Origin: Cymbidium sinense
Lineage: Eukaryota; Streptophyta; Magnoliopsida; Asparagales; Orchidaceae
Direction: 5' to 3'
Length of the DNA: 64,000 bases
NCBI GenBank assembly: GCA_021442155.1
Contig: CM038223.1
Span: 32,214,983 to 32,278,982 of the forward strand
Shown here: in pieces, positions 57,701 through 61,500 of the stretch
How the letters are laid out: every line of letters starts with the position of its first letter
Position numbering within the stretch: the first letter of the stretch is position 1
Program-made: the position numbers and the translations under genes
The notes under the pieces: model-generated
The model's database searches: none
What the model saw: the letters and a program-made list of their open reading frames with translations, nothing else
Told to the model about the DNA's origin: nothing

Positions 57701-60700
57701 TGTGAATTGAATATATACATAAAAGGTTGGAGTAGCTCTAGTGGCAAATAAGATTAGAGGGAGTCACCTTAGATGGTCAGGTCACATAAAATGTCGTCCG
57801 ATGACACAATTAGGAGAGTTAATATATTAGATTCGGCCTATGTTAAGAAAGGTAGAGGTAGACCTAAAAAGACTTGGTTAGGACGTATAAAAAATGATTT
57901 TATTTTATTAGAATTAAATGAAAATTTGACACTCAATATGACATAATGGAGAAGAAGGATTCATGTAGTCGACCCACCCATGTGGTGGGATAAAGTTGTT
58001 GTTGTCTTTATTTTACAACTAACCCATGACTATAAGCTATAATTCACTCATATTTGCAAGTAGAAACTCTCTTATATCTACAAGTTGACACATATCTTCT
58101 CTATTTATAAATTGTCATGCATTCATTAATGTCGCATAGTAAACATTGCGTTGGATCCATGTCTTAAGGATTACAAATTAGACTCACCCTTTGTAATATG
58201 GTCCATACTACAAAAGAATAATCCATTTTAGGGATGAGTCTTTGGAGACTGTTACTATCATAAAGATTAAAGCTTGGGCATAAGATGCAACCACCCTAGG
58301 GAAGATGACTTGTCTTGAGAAGATGTAATAAAGGTCGAGTCAGATTTGAGATTGATATCAACTTACTAAGGAATTACTATGTAAATTAGTACTATTTTAT
58401 TTATTACTATCATGAAAGATGTATCATATTCGTGATGACGTTCTACATATAATTTAGAAACTTTAATTTTTTTTCATTTTATTAATTAGCAATTACATAT
58501 TCTTTGCTAAGTATCACATGACTCACAATAAAAATACTTGTCTACTCCACCCCATTTTGAAAGTCTTTCTCATCTCAAGAATTTTCGAATTTGATTTGTC
58601 CGGCAATGAAGTCAATGACATTAGCTCCATCAAGCCCAATCAAGCCCAATTCTTAATTCATCCATATATTCAAAGTTCGTTGAGAGAGTAAATAATTTAA
58701 ATCTAAACCCCTAATTTAGTATTTTGATTAAATTGCAATATTTTAATACGAGCAGGATTAGATTAAGTGATTTCTAGAATTCAATCTTCTTTGATTTTGA
58801 TGAAAATTTAATATAAGTTTAATAATTTTGATAAAATTTCGGCGGCATACTGGCGTAGTATTATTATATTCATAAAATTTAGTGCAATACACACTCTTCT
58901 CCCTTGCTCCGGATTCAAGATCAATGAAGGGATTTAATTTCATCTCCCATTGGACCCAAGATCGATGGTGGAGGTATTTATAAAATTCTCTGTCGGATCC
59001 AAAGATTAACAGTCACGGGTCTTTGAAATTTAAGAATTGTGATTTATTTAATTTCAAATTAATTATTATCATTCTTTTATTTTGGCAAAATAATGGCCTA
59101 GTAGTATTTTTGCAAAATAGCGCGCTCGTTCTTTCTCCCTTGTTTCGGATTTAAGATTAATGGAGGACTTTCATCTCGCACTGGATTCAAGATCAACAGT
59201 GGAGGCTTTCAAAATTTTCTTGTGCAGCAAGAAATTAATTGTACAAAGTTCTTAATCAACACTTTGAAAGCCATTTTTCTTCATTTTGGATGAAAATGCC
59301 CTTGGTTACTCTTACTCAAGACTTAGACAAGGGGGGGATCTTGAAATAGAACAAAAGGAGATCGGTTAGAGCATTTCATGCGCGAACCCTCTTGGCTTCA
59401 CCTCTTCACGTGATGACAACAAAGGGGGATAAGATGCGGTGGTTGATGAGAGAGATGAGAGAGCTAGGGTTTCACACGGGGATGGTCGGTCGATTGCTAT
59501 GGCATGCGAAGTAAGCTGGATGGCTTCGGCTAAGCATGCGACGAGGCCTTCTCTTTCTCCCAATGTCTCACTCTTTCATTCACGACTTTTGTGCGTGTAT
59601 AACTTCGGCCGATGCTCCTCTTCTTATAGCTGATTGATCCTGCAACTATTCTCGCTCCCTTCCCCATGTGGTTTTGTTTACGTGGAACTGACGGTTGTGC
59701 TTGGGTTTTAATGTTTTTTCTTTTTTATTTATTTTCTGATTGCAAATAGCTAACTTTCTAATTAATAGTAACTTCAAAATGGCATCATCATACCTTGTGA
59801 TGGCTTCCCCTACCTTTAAGCTCGGCCCTTGAACAAGCTTGTTAGCACTCGCTGCAATAGAGGCTATTTCCAAAGTCGACTATGATAAATAAAATTTTGT
59901 TCAAAATTAAGTTCATAATTCACATTTCTTGCCTATCAATTGAGGTGGGAGGGCGAATGATACCTTAAGCTTAAAAAAGACGCCACCATTTATTCCTCCT
60001 AACTTTTATTACAATTAATCAGTTTTAGCTAAGGGTATTAATAATTGATTTGACCTGACAACTTTGCACGAACTCGACTTGAAAAAATGGGTTTATGCAT
60101 ACTTGAATAATTTTTGGGTTAGGATCGTCAAAGTATCTGACCTGTTTAATTTTTTGACTTTGGTTGATCCATCAACTTGAAATTGACCTAATTTTGATTC
60201 GTCAATCTAAAATTGACTCGATTTTGACCCACCAACTCAAATTGATCTGATTTTGACCTGCCAATTCAAGATTGACCCAATTCTGATTTGAATCTAACCT
60301 GAAATATATATTTTAAGTGGGTCAATCAAGTTGGGCTCGGATTAGTCGGGATCGGATCAAAGTTTTCAATCTGTATAACATTCGGGTTAGGTTCTGATCA
60401 AGTAGTTTTGGTTTGAGTCAGATCCAAACCCGACCCATGCACCTGACTTGACACCCCCAGTACCAGCAGCCACTATATCCTTCTTTGATCTAGTTCTTAA
60501 TCTGACTATCTGAGAAGGTAAACCTTTTTTTGGCATATTTCTCTATGTTATATGCTTTGTTGGTATCAAAACTCAAGGTAATTCAGGTTAAGTTCTTAAA
60601 AGCTTGTTTTGAATAGTTTGGGGTTTGAGTTTGTGATTTCAGGTTTCTGGCCTGAACTATCCTGGTGAAATGTATACTCACCAAGAATTCATCCTTGTTA

Positions 60701-60710
60701 TACTTTCTAC

Positions 60711-60748
<38 letters not shown>

Positions 60749-61177
60749 TTTTGACGATTTGTGGAGATGTGGAATTACAGATATTACGTAAACTGCTTTC
60801 ATTTTCATTGTTTCCATCAAAGAATTGTTGATATGCTATTTGTTACAGGATTTGGATGCAGAGAGTGAACGCAGCAGAGGCAAGTGCCCGTTGAGTCCAT
60901 ATGAAGTTGGTTTAATGTTAAGAGCACTTGGTTTTGGAAATGATACGTTTCTTTATGTAGCATCTGGAGAAGTTTATGGTGGAGAAGAAACTCTACAACC
61001 TCTTAGAGAGTTATTTCCAAACTTCTATACAAAAGAAGCACTTGTTGGAGAGAATTTGAAGCCTTTTCTATCCTTCTCTTCTCGTCTTGCTGCTATTGAC
61101 TATATTGTTTGCGAGGATAGTGACGTATTTGTAACCAATAATAACGGAAACATGGCCAAGATTCTTGCTGGGAGGAG
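6043..61177 (+). CDS. Plant protein O-fucosyltransferase gene, seven internal exons, partial at both ends
   Basis: The product is a plant O-fucosyltransferase family protein (O-FucT/DUF246-like, GT65-related). The family is expected to be type II Golgi membrane enzymes that use GDP-fucose; the exact acceptor cannot be read here. Seven exons join (6043-6130, 24492-24568, 25059-25147, 25275-25464, 26168-26349, 55724-55826, 60849-61177) into 1058 nt, or 352 codons plus two bases, with no stop and every junction in phase. Family hallmarks in order are YYGC (about residues 18-21), GGLNQQRTG (47-55), HHSFWKD (about 77-83), FDVNWF (91-96), HLRFE (207-211, the GDP-fucose-binding type motif) and AAIDYIV followed by [11 protein letters not shown] (324-344). 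The exons for the cytosolic tail and membrane anchor lie before 6043 or outside the window. The C-terminal exons, expected to begin just after AGRR, lie beyond 64000 or are hidden. Introns reach 18.4 and 29.4 kb. Intact exons suggest a functional gene; expression is not shown. Confidence 0.93.
6131..8126 (+). other. First giant intron, left part
   Basis: AT-rich intron sequence without a convincing coding region. Near 7240 is GACCCTGTTTGGTTGGGAT, resembling termini of some plant DNA transposons, but no matching opposite end was seen. A (TA)n run at about 8108-8135 directly precedes an RTE insertion. Confidence 0.5.
8127..8139 (+). repeat. 13-bp target-site duplication, left copy
   Basis: TATATATATCATA occurs here and again at 11026-11038, bracketing an RTE element. 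Its AT-repeat content makes part of the match easy by chance, but the CATA end and exact placement at both element borders support it. Confidence 0.7.
8140..11025 (+). mobile_element. RTE-type LINE, nearly full length (about 2.9 kb)
   Basis: The 5' end begins near TTAACACTACCTTTGCC, shared with the copies at 51711 (+) and 44376 (-). The endonuclease domain shows [16 protein letters not shown] (about 8457-8510) and, at 8961-9176, an FFLIRK-DR-like region with TRHQLLV, the conserved histidine part of AP-type endonucleases. RT follows: [14 protein letters not shown] near 9990-10030 and [11 protein letters not shown] near 10250-10285, where the catalytic aspartate pair is kept but a stop lies just upstream. 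The 3' end has a CCCCACATAGTGGG palindrome and (TTG)n at 11016-11025. Many stops and frameshifts make it non-autonomous now. Flanked by 13-bp repeats. Confidence 0.94.
11026..11038 (+). repeat. 13-bp target-site duplication, right copy
   Basis: Same 13 bases as at 8127-8139, directly after the (TTG)n tail of the RTE element. Confidence 0.7.
11039..12440 (+). other. First giant intron, AT-rich with microsatellites
   Basis: No gene is seen. It contains a TG/TA run at about 12108-12152 and a compound (AC)n(AT)n tract at about 12335-12427. Confidence 0.55.
12335..12427. repeat. Compound (AC)n-(AT)n microsatellite
   Basis: Perfect AC dinucleotides are followed, after AGAT, by about 30 AT dinucleotides. 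Likely length-variable. Confidence 0.95.
12440..12999 (-). repeat. Probable 3' LTR of the adjacent minus-strand gypsy element (outer edge uncertain)
   Basis: On the minus strand a purine-rich tract following ATTTCGAGGATAAAATTTT (about 13001-13030) is the usual end of a Tekay-type element, and the LTR start TGTAATAAT follows at 12999. The far LTR end could not be fixed. Confidence 0.5.
13000..15575 (-). mobile_element. Ty3/gypsy chromovirus (Tekay-like) relic: RT, RNase H, integrase, chromodomain
   Basis: On the minus strand the domains run in gypsy order. RT is near 15575-15130, with YHQL (about 15545), a degenerate MPF...INAQ...FMNLMN (about 15475-15425) and FIDNIL (about 15385) in place of FIDDIL. 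RNase H is at 15001-14786, with [26 protein letters not shown] and DLEL. The integrase zinc finger follows (about 14300-14180: HP...KMYQNLK then CSTCQMVK) and the core ([13 protein letters not shown], about 14110). The integrase C-terminal region is at 13443-13243 ([20 protein letters not shown]) and a chromodomain-like tail at about 13130-13060 (DVTWEKE). Stops and frameshifts are frequent and gag, protease and the 5' LTR are missing. The upstream side abuts an unrelated LTR-like repeat. Confidence 0.9.
15580..16824 (+). repeat. Candidate LTR of a Tat/Ogre-type gypsy element
   Basis: The stretch ends just before TGGAGCCCACTATGGGG (16825-16841). That resembles the TGGCGCCCACCGTGGGG primer-binding site known from plant Tat-type elements, with a few changes. 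Near its 5' part is a motif (TCTGCCTTGCAGACATA then CTTACATCCACTAGAAAG) at about 15756, repeated degenerately near 15853, a 97-bp period. A related sequence in inverted orientation lies at about 40735-40890. LTR borders and a partner LTR were not found. Confidence 0.45.
15935..16420 (+). repeat. Degenerate minisatellite, about 13 units of 24-50 bp (mostly 30-40)
   Basis: The consensus is close to GTTTGAGATAAATCTTTGAT followed by TCAATCTCATTTAT. Successive copies vary in ATAAAT/ATGAAT and in length, and the array ends near GATGAATCTTTTGATTC. It lies inside the candidate LTR. Confidence 0.85.
16825..16841 (+). other. Possible degenerate primer-binding site
   Basis: TGGAGCCCACTATGGGG resembles the Tat-type PBS but differs at several bases. 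It sits directly after the candidate LTR. Confidence 0.4.
16842..18200 (+). other. Repeat-like DNA downstream of the candidate PBS, no intact ORF
   Basis: No open frame is recognised. Position after the PBS-like site suggests decayed 5' internal sequence of a large gypsy element, but I could not identify gag. Confidence 0.35.
18200..18880. repeat. Possible LTR fragment
   Basis: The stretch begins near TGTACACCCC and contains a segment with GCTTGCCAAGCCCAC, TAGCCCCTTACAGTGG and C/A-rich parts. That is reminiscent of minus-oriented Tekay-type LTRs, which read TGTCACACCCC on the + strand. No paired LTR was seen. Confidence 0.3.
18881..21235 (+). other. Very AT-rich intron sequence
   Basis: Long T-rich stretches full of ATTTAATTC/TTTGATT words. 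No gene or clear transposon domain is seen. Confidence 0.5.
21236..22110. other. GC-richer island within the first giant intron
   Basis: Base composition changes sharply from the AT-rich surroundings. There are several ACGTGG/CCACGT words and a perfect G-box CACGTG at 21319-21324. A 71-codon minus-strand frame (21670-21885) matches nothing I recognise. It may be an LTR promoter/leader region of an unclassified retroelement. Confidence 0.4.
22111..23906 (+). other. First giant intron, right part
   Basis: AT-rich and repeat-like, without a recognised gene. A TA run at about 23876-23899 precedes a small RTE relic. Confidence 0.5.
23907..23963 (+). mobile_element. 57-bp RTE 3'-end relic with an internal deletion
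   Basis: It matches the extreme 3' end of the RTE family: ACTTGAATTAAATGAGAATT, then a jump straight to GACCCCACTTAGTGGGATGA and (TTG)3. About 45 bp between two GAC trinucleotides of the full copy are missing. It is a strongly 5'-truncated insertion or a remnant. Confidence 0.85.
24492..24568 (+). CDS. O-FucT exon b (GGLNQQRTG motif)
   Basis: This 77-bp exon encodes the end of the stem region and the start of the catalytic domain: [25 protein letters not shown] sequence, residues 30-55 of the visible protein. The acceptor follows TTTGTCAATATAG at 24491 and the donor is GTGAGC at 24569. The frame stays open upstream of 24492, but the polypyrimidine tract, the phase and the family alignment place the exon start here. 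Confidence 0.9.
25059..25147 (+). CDS. O-FucT exon c
   Basis: This 89-bp exon encodes [20 protein letters not shown] then DHHSFWKDE, residues 56-84 plus two bases of a serine codon. This is the first Rossmann-like beta-alpha-beta segment of plant O-FucT. The acceptor is GCTTTCAG and the donor GTAAGC at 25148. The split codon AG/C completes with the next exon. Confidence 0.95.
25275..25464 (+). CDS. O-FucT exon d
   Basis: This 190-bp exon encodes residues 85-148: [20 protein letters not shown], then [20 protein letters not shown] and [15 protein letters not shown]. The block is highly conserved in the plant family. The acceptor is TTGCAG after a short 127-bp intron, and the donor is GTAAGT at 25465. 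Phase 0 at its 3' end. Confidence 0.95.
26168..26349 (+). CDS. O-FucT exon e (ends inside the HLR-FE motif)
   Basis: This 182-bp exon encodes residues 149-208 plus two bases: [30 protein letters not shown] and RFIAVHL followed by a split arginine codon (AG/G). The HLRFE motif, whose arginine belongs to the GDP-fucose-binding site in the wider family, is therefore divided by the 29.4-kb intron. The acceptor is ATTGCAG. The donor reads AG|GTCCGT, with C at +3 where A or G is usual, so it looks weaker than the other donors. Confidence 0.94.
26350..26905 (+). other. Start of the 29.4-kb intron
   Basis: The sequence follows the weak donor GTCCGT. AGGGGCTGTTTGGTT at about 26371 resembles a terminus of plant DNA transposons, but no inverted partner was found. 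No coding sequence is recognised. Confidence 0.5.
26906..27374 (+). repeat. First unit (A+B) of a local duplication
   Basis: Segment A (26906-27004, starts AAACTGAGTGAAATGG) is repeated at 27375-27472 with a few changes. Segment B (27005-27374, starts in a GA run and ends GGGACGAGCGC) is repeated at 39873-40227. Together they describe a tandem duplication of about 470 bp whose second copy is interrupted. Confidence 0.9.
27375..27472 (+). repeat. Second copy of segment A, ending at the transposon block
   Basis: Almost identical to 26906-27004, ending at AATAAGAGAATT. It is followed at once by LTR-derived DNA instead of the GA run that follows the first copy. Confidence 0.9.
27473..28166 (-). 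repeat. Inverted LTR fragment at the head of the gypsy block
   Basis: Its reverse complement matches the middle of the LTRs at 28167-30008 and 38816-39872. Landmarks in order are GGGAGGAATCGAG, TTTATAAATGATTATAA, a GATCTTAG motif, GAAGTCAAAACCTATG and AAATGATTTGAAT, ending in CACCGCCTCGAC. It is opposite in orientation to the neighbouring LTR, so a fold-back pair is formed. Confidence 0.75.
28167..30008 (+). repeat. 5' LTR of gypsy element 1
   Basis: It begins TGTATCCCATTTAATCC and ends at TCATCGGTGTGTGA, matching the LTR at 34301-36004, including a long identical run around 28729-28800. A GC-rich part at about 28240-28560 produces several meaningless ORFs on both strands. The start lacks AA compared with the 3' LTR start. 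Confidence 0.8.
30009..34300 (+). mobile_element. Internal region of gypsy element 1 (Tekay-like chromovirus), decayed
   Basis: Domains in order: gag remnants with a zinc-knuckle region (about 30970-31080: CDKCGKRHF, then [18 protein letters not shown] in which the knuckle histidine is lost); protease end GVILGMDWL (about 31460-31490); RT (about 31790-32220: [12 protein letters not shown] and [18 protein letters not shown]); RNase H (about 32560-32780); integrase (about 33000-33700); and a chromodomain-like end before a purine-rich tract (about 34185-34300). Frameshifts and short indels occur every few dozen bases, so no polyprotein can be read. Flanked by LTRs in the same orientation. Confidence 0.88.
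34301..36004 (+). repeat. 3' LTR of gypsy element 1
   Basis: It starts TGTAATATCCCATTTAATC directly after the purine-rich tract and ends GGGGTGTGACA at 36004, typical of Tekay-type LTRs. No 5-bp target duplication was found (CTAAA before the 5' LTR, ATCAT after this one), so the borders or flanks have been rearranged. Confidence 0.85.
36005..36435. other. GC-richer segment of unknown origin between two gypsy pieces
   Basis: It does not resemble the internal region of either gypsy element. It carries a 44-codon minus-strand frame with ATG (36314-36180), serine-rich at its start ([17 protein letters not shown]), and a 46-codon plus-strand frame with ATG (36196-36336). Neither is recognised. 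It could be captured host DNA, part of the interrupted target, or an unrelated repeat. Confidence 0.4.
36436..38815 (+). mobile_element. Gypsy element 2, internal fragment (protease/RT to chromodomain)
   Basis: The segment parallels 31690-34250 of element 1. It shares the ATCTCGCTACAGGATGGCTC landmark (RT start), TTAAATAAAGTGACAATC, an RNase H stretch (about 37230-37400), integrase pieces (37576-37815: [35 protein letters not shown]) and the chromodomain-like end with WKH/GGWEVEQEM-like codons near 38700-38790. It lacks gag and its own 5' LTR. It is interrupted by many short indels at places different from element 1. Confidence 0.82.
38816..39872 (+). repeat. Truncated LTR ending the gypsy block
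   Basis: It starts inside the LTR (ATAGGTTGTGTACTCGAGGA, matching about 28945) and runs to the LTR end near AAGAGGGGTCATCCGCATGC. The first third of a normal LTR is missing. It is followed directly by the second copy of segment B. Confidence 0.78.
39873..40227 (+). repeat. Second copy of segment B of the local duplication
   Basis: Nearly identical to 27005-27374: GATTGATCAGCTGGTTGGAG, AGATCTCAAGTTGTGCGTG, GGGACGAGCGC. The GA run is shorter. It marks the right border of the inserted gypsy block. Confidence 0.92.
40228..41244 (-). repeat. Intron DNA with a repeat related to 15590-15900 in inverted orientation
   Basis: Around 40735-40890, CCTTCCAATGGATGTAAG, CATTCCAATGATTGTAAG and CATTCCATTGGTTGTATG recur. 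These are reverse complements of the CTTACATCCATTGGAAGG type motifs of the candidate LTR at 15580-16824. No coding sequence is seen. Confidence 0.5.
41245..41512 (-). repeat. LTR-end-like fragment split by an RTE insertion
   Basis: It begins TGTCACACCCCATGCAACC, the reverse complement of a typical Tekay LTR end (GGGTGTGACA). It continues to the RTE insertion at 41513 and probably resumes at 44394. The other LTR border was not found. Confidence 0.45.
41513..41529 (+). repeat. 17-bp target-site duplication, left copy
   Basis: CCTAAAAAGACTTTATA is found here and at 44377-44393, exactly at both ends of the RTE element. Confidence 0.95.
41530..44376 (-). mobile_element. Full-length RTE-type LINE, 2847 bp, with 17-bp TSD
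   Basis: On the minus strand the element begins AACACTACCATTGCCGGTCC (44376 downward) and ends with (TTG)n (41530 upward). Endonuclease-region remnants lie at 43937-43656 ([21 protein letters not shown]), followed by RT. A piece at 42297-42097 ([14 protein letters not shown] then [17 protein letters not shown]) keeps the DD pair. Compared with the family, many bases are missing and there are frameshifts and stops, so it is inactive. This copy defines both element ends precisely. Confidence 0.95.
44377..44393 (+). repeat. 17-bp target-site duplication, right copy
   Basis: Identical to 41513-41529 and directly next to the element's 5' end. Confidence 0.95.
44394..45691 (+). other. 29.4-kb intron, no gene seen
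   Basis: AT-rich sequence that continues the DNA interrupted by the RTE. No protein domain is recognised. Confidence 0.5.
45692..45882. repeat. Compound (CA)n/(TA)n/(TATG)n microsatellite
   Basis: A CA run leads into TA runs and TATG/TACA mixtures for about 190 bp. The frame through it reads tyrosine/valine repeats and is not a gene. Confidence 0.95.
46104..46116 (+). repeat. 13-bp target-site duplication, left copy
   Basis: TCATGAAGAACAA is present here and at 48187-48199. The last bases overlap the (CAA)n tail, so the exact border is uncertain by a few bases. Confidence 0.85.
46117..48186 (-). mobile_element. 5'-truncated RTE-type LINE (about 2.07 kb)
   Basis: On the minus strand it begins at the end of the endonuclease domain (the TTGATTATTTTC region, 48186) and ends at the GACCCCACTTAGTGGGAT palindrome and (TTG)n near 46117. 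RT pieces at 47009-46704 ([12 protein letters not shown] in place of the catalytic FADD region; [18 protein letters not shown]) and 46749-46489 ([20 protein letters not shown]) are broken by frameshifts. Flanked by 13-bp repeats, so it is a typical truncated insertion. Confidence 0.93.
48187..48199 (+). repeat. 13-bp target-site duplication, right copy
   Basis: TCATGAAGAACAA, same as 46104-46116. Confidence 0.85.
48200..50270 (+). pseudogene. Decayed protein-coding region of unassigned retroelement type, with an RNase H-like piece
   Basis: Open stretches interrupted by stops suggest old coding DNA. Examples are [19 protein letters not shown] (about 48500), [20 protein letters not shown] (about 48612), [20 protein letters not shown] (about 48940) and an acidic stretch near 49700-49800. 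The best open segment, 49991-50167, reads [20 protein letters not shown] then [12 protein letters not shown]. This resembles plant RVT_3-type RNase H folds (N-V-D-G-A ... R-D-x-x-G-x-F-V-A-A). No RT or integrase motif was found, so the element type is not fixed; a Tat/Ogre gypsy relic is possible. A T/A-rich tract closes it at about 50170-50260. Confidence 0.4.
50271..50881 (+). other. Intron sequence, no gene seen
   Basis: AT-rich DNA then, at about 50700-50850, a G/C-richer part with ATG/CAT/CAC-rich words. No domain is recognised. Confidence 0.45.
50882..51208 (+). repeat. Tandem duplication of a unit of about 163 bp
   Basis: Two copies, about 50882-51043 and 51044-51208, share landmarks in order: TGAGAGTAAAGT, GTAGGAGGGCT, TAAGTCTTAGGAAGTTGATA, GTGGCATGGTTTGGA and AGGAG/AGGT-TTGAAGG. 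The copies differ at scattered bases. Confidence 0.85.
51440..51542. repeat. TA/CA-rich compound microsatellite
   Basis: Runs of TA, TACA and CA dinucleotides follow one another just upstream of the RTE copy at 51711. Confidence 0.85.
51711..53992 (+). mobile_element. RTE-type LINE with complete 5' end, broken off within RT
   Basis: It begins with AACACTGCCTTTG, the same 5' end as the copies at 8140 and 44376. A 70-codon frame near its start (51767-51979) lies in the 5' leader and resembles no known domain. The endonuclease shows [17 protein letters not shown] (about 52090), GDLNEYIG (about 52420) and later the DYF...RK part. The RT part (53703-53999) includes [20 protein letters not shown]. 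Similarity stops at CGGCTTTAAACCC (53992), before the catalytic FADD box. The 3' third and (TTG)n tail are absent. Confidence 0.92.
53993..55723 (+). other. Right end of the 29.4-kb intron
   Basis: Mostly AT-rich, with a somewhat more complex part at about 54180-54470. I recognise no gene. A poly-A run lies near 54877. Confidence 0.45.
55724..55826 (+). CDS. O-FucT exon f
   Basis: This 103-bp exon starts with G completing the arginine of HLR and continues [20 protein letters not shown] then [14 protein letters not shown], residues 209-243. The acceptor is TATATGCAG at 55723 and the donor GTATGA at 55827. It lies alone between two giant introns, and RTE LINE pieces in the same orientation sit on both sides of it. 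The reading frame and conserved residues are clean. Confidence 0.94.
55827..57246 (+). other. 5.0-kb intron, left part
   Basis: No coding sequence or clear transposon domain. A short (CT)n(CA)n tract is at about 56855-56878. Confidence 0.5.
57247..58005 (+). mobile_element. 3' third of an RTE-type LINE
   Basis: The piece begins at TTCTTGTTGATAAG, immediately downstream of the FADD codons in the family. It includes the segment coding [11 protein letters not shown], the region after the RT core and the 3' end, with a degenerate palindrome (GACCCACCCATGTGGTGGGA) and (TTG)n at 57995-58005. Stops are present. It may be an independent 5'-truncated insertion, or the other half of the copy at 51711-53992. 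Confidence 0.9.
60182..60300 (+). repeat. 30-bp minisatellite, four units
   Basis: Units starting ATTGACC(C/T) with the core ATTTTGA and CCAA(C/T)TCAA lie at 60182, 60212, 60241 and 60271. They lie in a longer region of GGGTC/GGGTT-type words that continues to about 60430. Confidence 0.85.
60715..60744 (+). repeat. (CT)n microsatellite
   Basis: About 15 perfect CT units, roughly 105 bp upstream of the acceptor of the exon at 60849. Confidence 0.95.
60849..61177 (+). CDS. O-FucT exon g (C-terminal half of the catalytic domain)
   Basis: This 329-bp exon encodes residues 244-352 plus two bases: [43 protein letters not shown], then [28 protein letters not shown] and a split codon. The family normally continues with an R-Y-M-G-H-K-R type segment in the next exon, which is not found before 64000. 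The acceptor is TTGTTACAG and the donor GTAATG at 61178. A copia element begins within about 100 bp of this donor. Confidence 0.95.
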
Positions 61178-61199
61178 GTAATGAAATTATTTTCTTGTA

Positions 61200-61500
61200 A
61201 TTCAAATTTTATTGTTCATCTTGCTTCTTATGCTCCTCTTTATCTTATATTTGTGAATAAATAAAACAAGAAGCTCAAACAGAGACAAATACAGCTGAGG
61301 AAACCAAGAAGTAAGCATAAACATAAGCAAGAGAAAACTAATGTAAGAACCCCTTATCACTGTGACATTGATAGGTGAGACTTATATAAGCTAAGGAGAA
61401 ACCAACTGTGTCAGAATTGGTTACAACAAGTTTGATCGGTGGACAGGTGTAGGGACTGGATACCACATGGCTGCTCCACTGTCAGATGCTGATGGTTGAT
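61200..61500 (-). repeat. Probable 3' LTR of the copia element
   Basis: On the minus strand it follows the end of the pol frame and a G-rich tract (about 61520-61500). It contains a TATA-like CTTATATAAG at 61381-61390 and T-rich downstream sequence. The outer border, close to the splice donor at 61178, is not defined. Confidence 0.5.

Larger units (their letters stand above)
58006..60848 (+). other. 5.0-kb intron, right part, with small repeats
   Basis: No gene is recognised. An imperfect repeat of about 60 bp (GGATTCAAGATCAATGAAGG ... CATC) occurs near 58910-58975 and 59145-59205. A GC-richer stretch at about 59340-59640 contains CTAGGGTTT and short ORFs without recognisable domains. A T-rich line and a (CT)n run at about 60715-60744 lie near the acceptor. 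Confidence 0.5.
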
